Below are positions 6,184-7,336 of a DNA stretch of 7,336 nucleotides, one piece after another. The notes beneath the pieces are model-generated. The model was given only the letters and a program-made list of their open reading frames with translations, was not told the origin of the DNA and did not search any database. The stretch is from Anaerolineaceae bacterium. Its GTDB lineage: Bacteria > Planctomycetota > Phycisphaerae > FEN-1346 > JAACEH01. How positions within the stretch are numbered: the stretch's first letter is position 1; the number at the start of each line of letters is the position of its first letter. Where the stretch lies: the NCBI GenBank assembly GCA_011682595.1, contig JAACEH010000206.1, positions 1 through 7,336 on the forward strand. The letters run 5' to 3'. The translations under genes and the position numbers were made by a program.

Positions 6184-7335
6184 ATGATCTACTGGCTGGC
6201 GACAAACTTCGAAGCGTTCTGGCGGGAACACGGTCTGTGGACCTACGTCAACGTGTTCCGCTACCAGACCTTTCGCACCAGTATGGCTGCAGTCACCGCT
6301 TTCTTGCTGACCATGTTGATCTCGCCGCGGATCATTCGCCTGCTGGTCCGCCTGCGGGTCGGCAGCAGCGTCGACTTCGACCAGGACCGCGTCAACGAAC
6401 TCTACGCCACCAAGGGCAGCACCCCGACCATGGGCGGCCTGATCATCGTTGCGGCCATGCTTCTGTCGACCTTGCTGTGGGACGACGTGAGCAACTTCTA
6501 CGTCTTCCTGGGCATGCTGACGGTCGTCTGGCTGGCCGCCCTGGGTTTCGTGGACGATTACCTGAAGATGGTGGCCAAGTCGCGAGGCGGTCTGAAGTCG
6601 TGGGAGAAACTGGTTTTCCAGGTCGGCCTGGCGGTCATCCTCGGAGCCTTCCTCTGGAAGCACGGCAGCCCGAGCATCCAGTTGCCGCCCAGCGTCCAGT
6701 TCGACCAACTGGGCAAGGCCCTGCCGCTGAGCCTGCCTTTCTGGAAGCACCCGCTGGCCCTGACCTTGCCGCTGTTCATGATCGTTTCGGTGGCCGTTGT
6801 GGCCGGAACCTCCAACGCCGTCAACCTGGCCGACGGCATGGACGGCCTGGCCTCCGGCGCCATGGCCATCGTGACCATGGTCTTCCTGGCCGTGACCTAC
6901 GTGGCCGGCCGGGCCGACTACTCGATGTACCTGCTCTTCCCCCATGTTCCCGGGGCCGGCGAACTGACCATTTTCTGCGGGGCCATCCTCGGGGCGGCCC
7001 TGGGCTTCCTGTGGTTCAACTGTCACCCGGCCCGGGTCTTCATGGGCGACACCGGCAGCCTGCCGCTGGGCGGGGCCATCGGCCTGGTGGCCCTGGTCAC
7101 CCGCCAGGAAATGCTGCTCTTTGTCGTCGGCGGAGTCTTTGTCATGGAGGCCCTCTCGGTCATTCTCCAGGTGGGCTACTTCAAACTCAGCGGCGGCAAA
7201 CGAATTTTCCTGATGACGCCGATTCACCATCATTTCCAGCTCAAGGGCTGGACCGAAACGCAAACCGTGGTCCGCTTCTGGCTGATCGGCGCCATGTGCG
7301 CCGCCCTGGCCCTGGCCACACTGAAACTTCGTTAG
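6184..7335 (+). CDS. mraY: Phospho-N-acetylmuramoyl-pentapeptide transferase MraY (lipid I synthase)
   Basis: MraY is the polytopic membrane enzyme that transfers phospho-MurNAc-pentapeptide from UDP to undecaprenyl phosphate, giving lipid I on the cytoplasmic face of the membrane. The 383-residue product begins MIYWLATNFEAF, the usual MraY opening, which supports ATG 6184, and ends at TAG 7333-7335. About ten hydrophobic segments are visible. Conserved active-site elements are all present: GSTPTMGG at 78-85, the aspartate pair D124-D125 in GFVDDYLK, NAVNLADGMDGLA at 211-223 (often NLTDGLDGLA), FMGDTGSLPLGG at 286-297 with D289, and the histidine triplet H348-H350 in TPIHHHFQLKGW. The proline in GSLPLGG replaces the more common alanine. 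No proper ribosome-binding site precedes the start, and the gene is set apart from murF by a repeat-bearing gap. By dcw order murD or ftsW would be expected next, but the window ends one base after the stop. Confidence 0.97.
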   Translation: MIYWLATNFEAFWREHGLWTYVNVFRYQTFRTSMAAVTAFLLTMLISPRIIRLLVRLRVGSSVDFDQDRVNELYATKGSTPTMGGLIIVAAMLLSTLLWDDVSNFYVFLGMLTVVWLAALGFVDDYLKMVAKSRGGLKSWEKLVFQVGLAVILGAFLWKHGSPSIQLPPSVQFDQLGKALPLSLPFWKHPLALTLPLFMIVSVAVVAGTSNAVNLADGMDGLASGAMAIVTMVFLAVTYVAGRADYSMYLLFPHVPGAGELTIFCGAILGAALGFLWFNCHPARVFMGDTGSLPLGGAIGLVALVTRQEMLLFVVGGVFVMEALSVILQVGYFKLSGGKRIFLMTPIHHHFQLKGWTETQTVVRFWLIGAMCAALALATLKLR

Positions 7336-7336
7336 T

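Noticed and set aside
4520..6205. A 561-codon open frame on the minus strand across murF, and a 361-codon one at 6178-7263 across mraY
   Set aside because: Same biased composition and no motifs; both are antisense shadows of murF and mraY.

Overview
The window is GC-rich and carries a stretch of the division and cell wall (dcw) cluster, all on the plus strand, in the order LysM protein (5'-truncated) – ftsL-like – ftsI – murE – murF – mraY. This is the classical dcw order. It implies that rsmH/mraZ lie to the left and murD/ftsW/murG to the right, though neither flank is visible. MurE carries the DNPR motif, which points to a meso-diaminopimelate peptidoglycan of the Gram-negative type. The GC-rich coding, weak or absent Shine-Dalgarno sites, the LysM protein ahead of ftsL and the style of the intergenic hairpins together suggest an environmental bacterium. 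A planctomycete of the Phycisphaerae type is my best guess, held with low confidence.

Left part (1-1143): the end of a protein with three LysM peptidoglycan-binding domains, then a short FtsL-like division gene. The membrane segment of the FtsL-like gene (from ATG 899) and its coiled coil (ending at the stop at 1141-1143) lie in different reading frames, so the gene is interrupted by a -1 frameshift near 965-985. Middle part (1200-6019): a class B penicillin-binding protein (FtsI) starting at a non-ATG codon, then the Mur ligases MurE and MurF, which overlap by a GTGA. Right part (6020-7336): a 164-base gap that breaks the otherwise tight operon and is largely filled by two hairpin elements, followed by mraY, complete to one base before the window's end.

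The genes act together in one process. MurE and MurF build UDP-MurNAc-pentapeptide in the cytoplasm, and MraY loads it onto the lipid carrier to make lipid I. FtsI cross-links the new septal wall, FtsL helps activate FtsI, and the LysM protein probably binds peptidoglycan.

I found no new multi-gene system here. The points worth a second look are the split ftsL, the GTAG-flanked inverted pair of REP-like hairpins inside the operon between murF and mraY, the second hairpin next to it, the unclear ftsI start and the triple-LysM protein at the head of the cluster.
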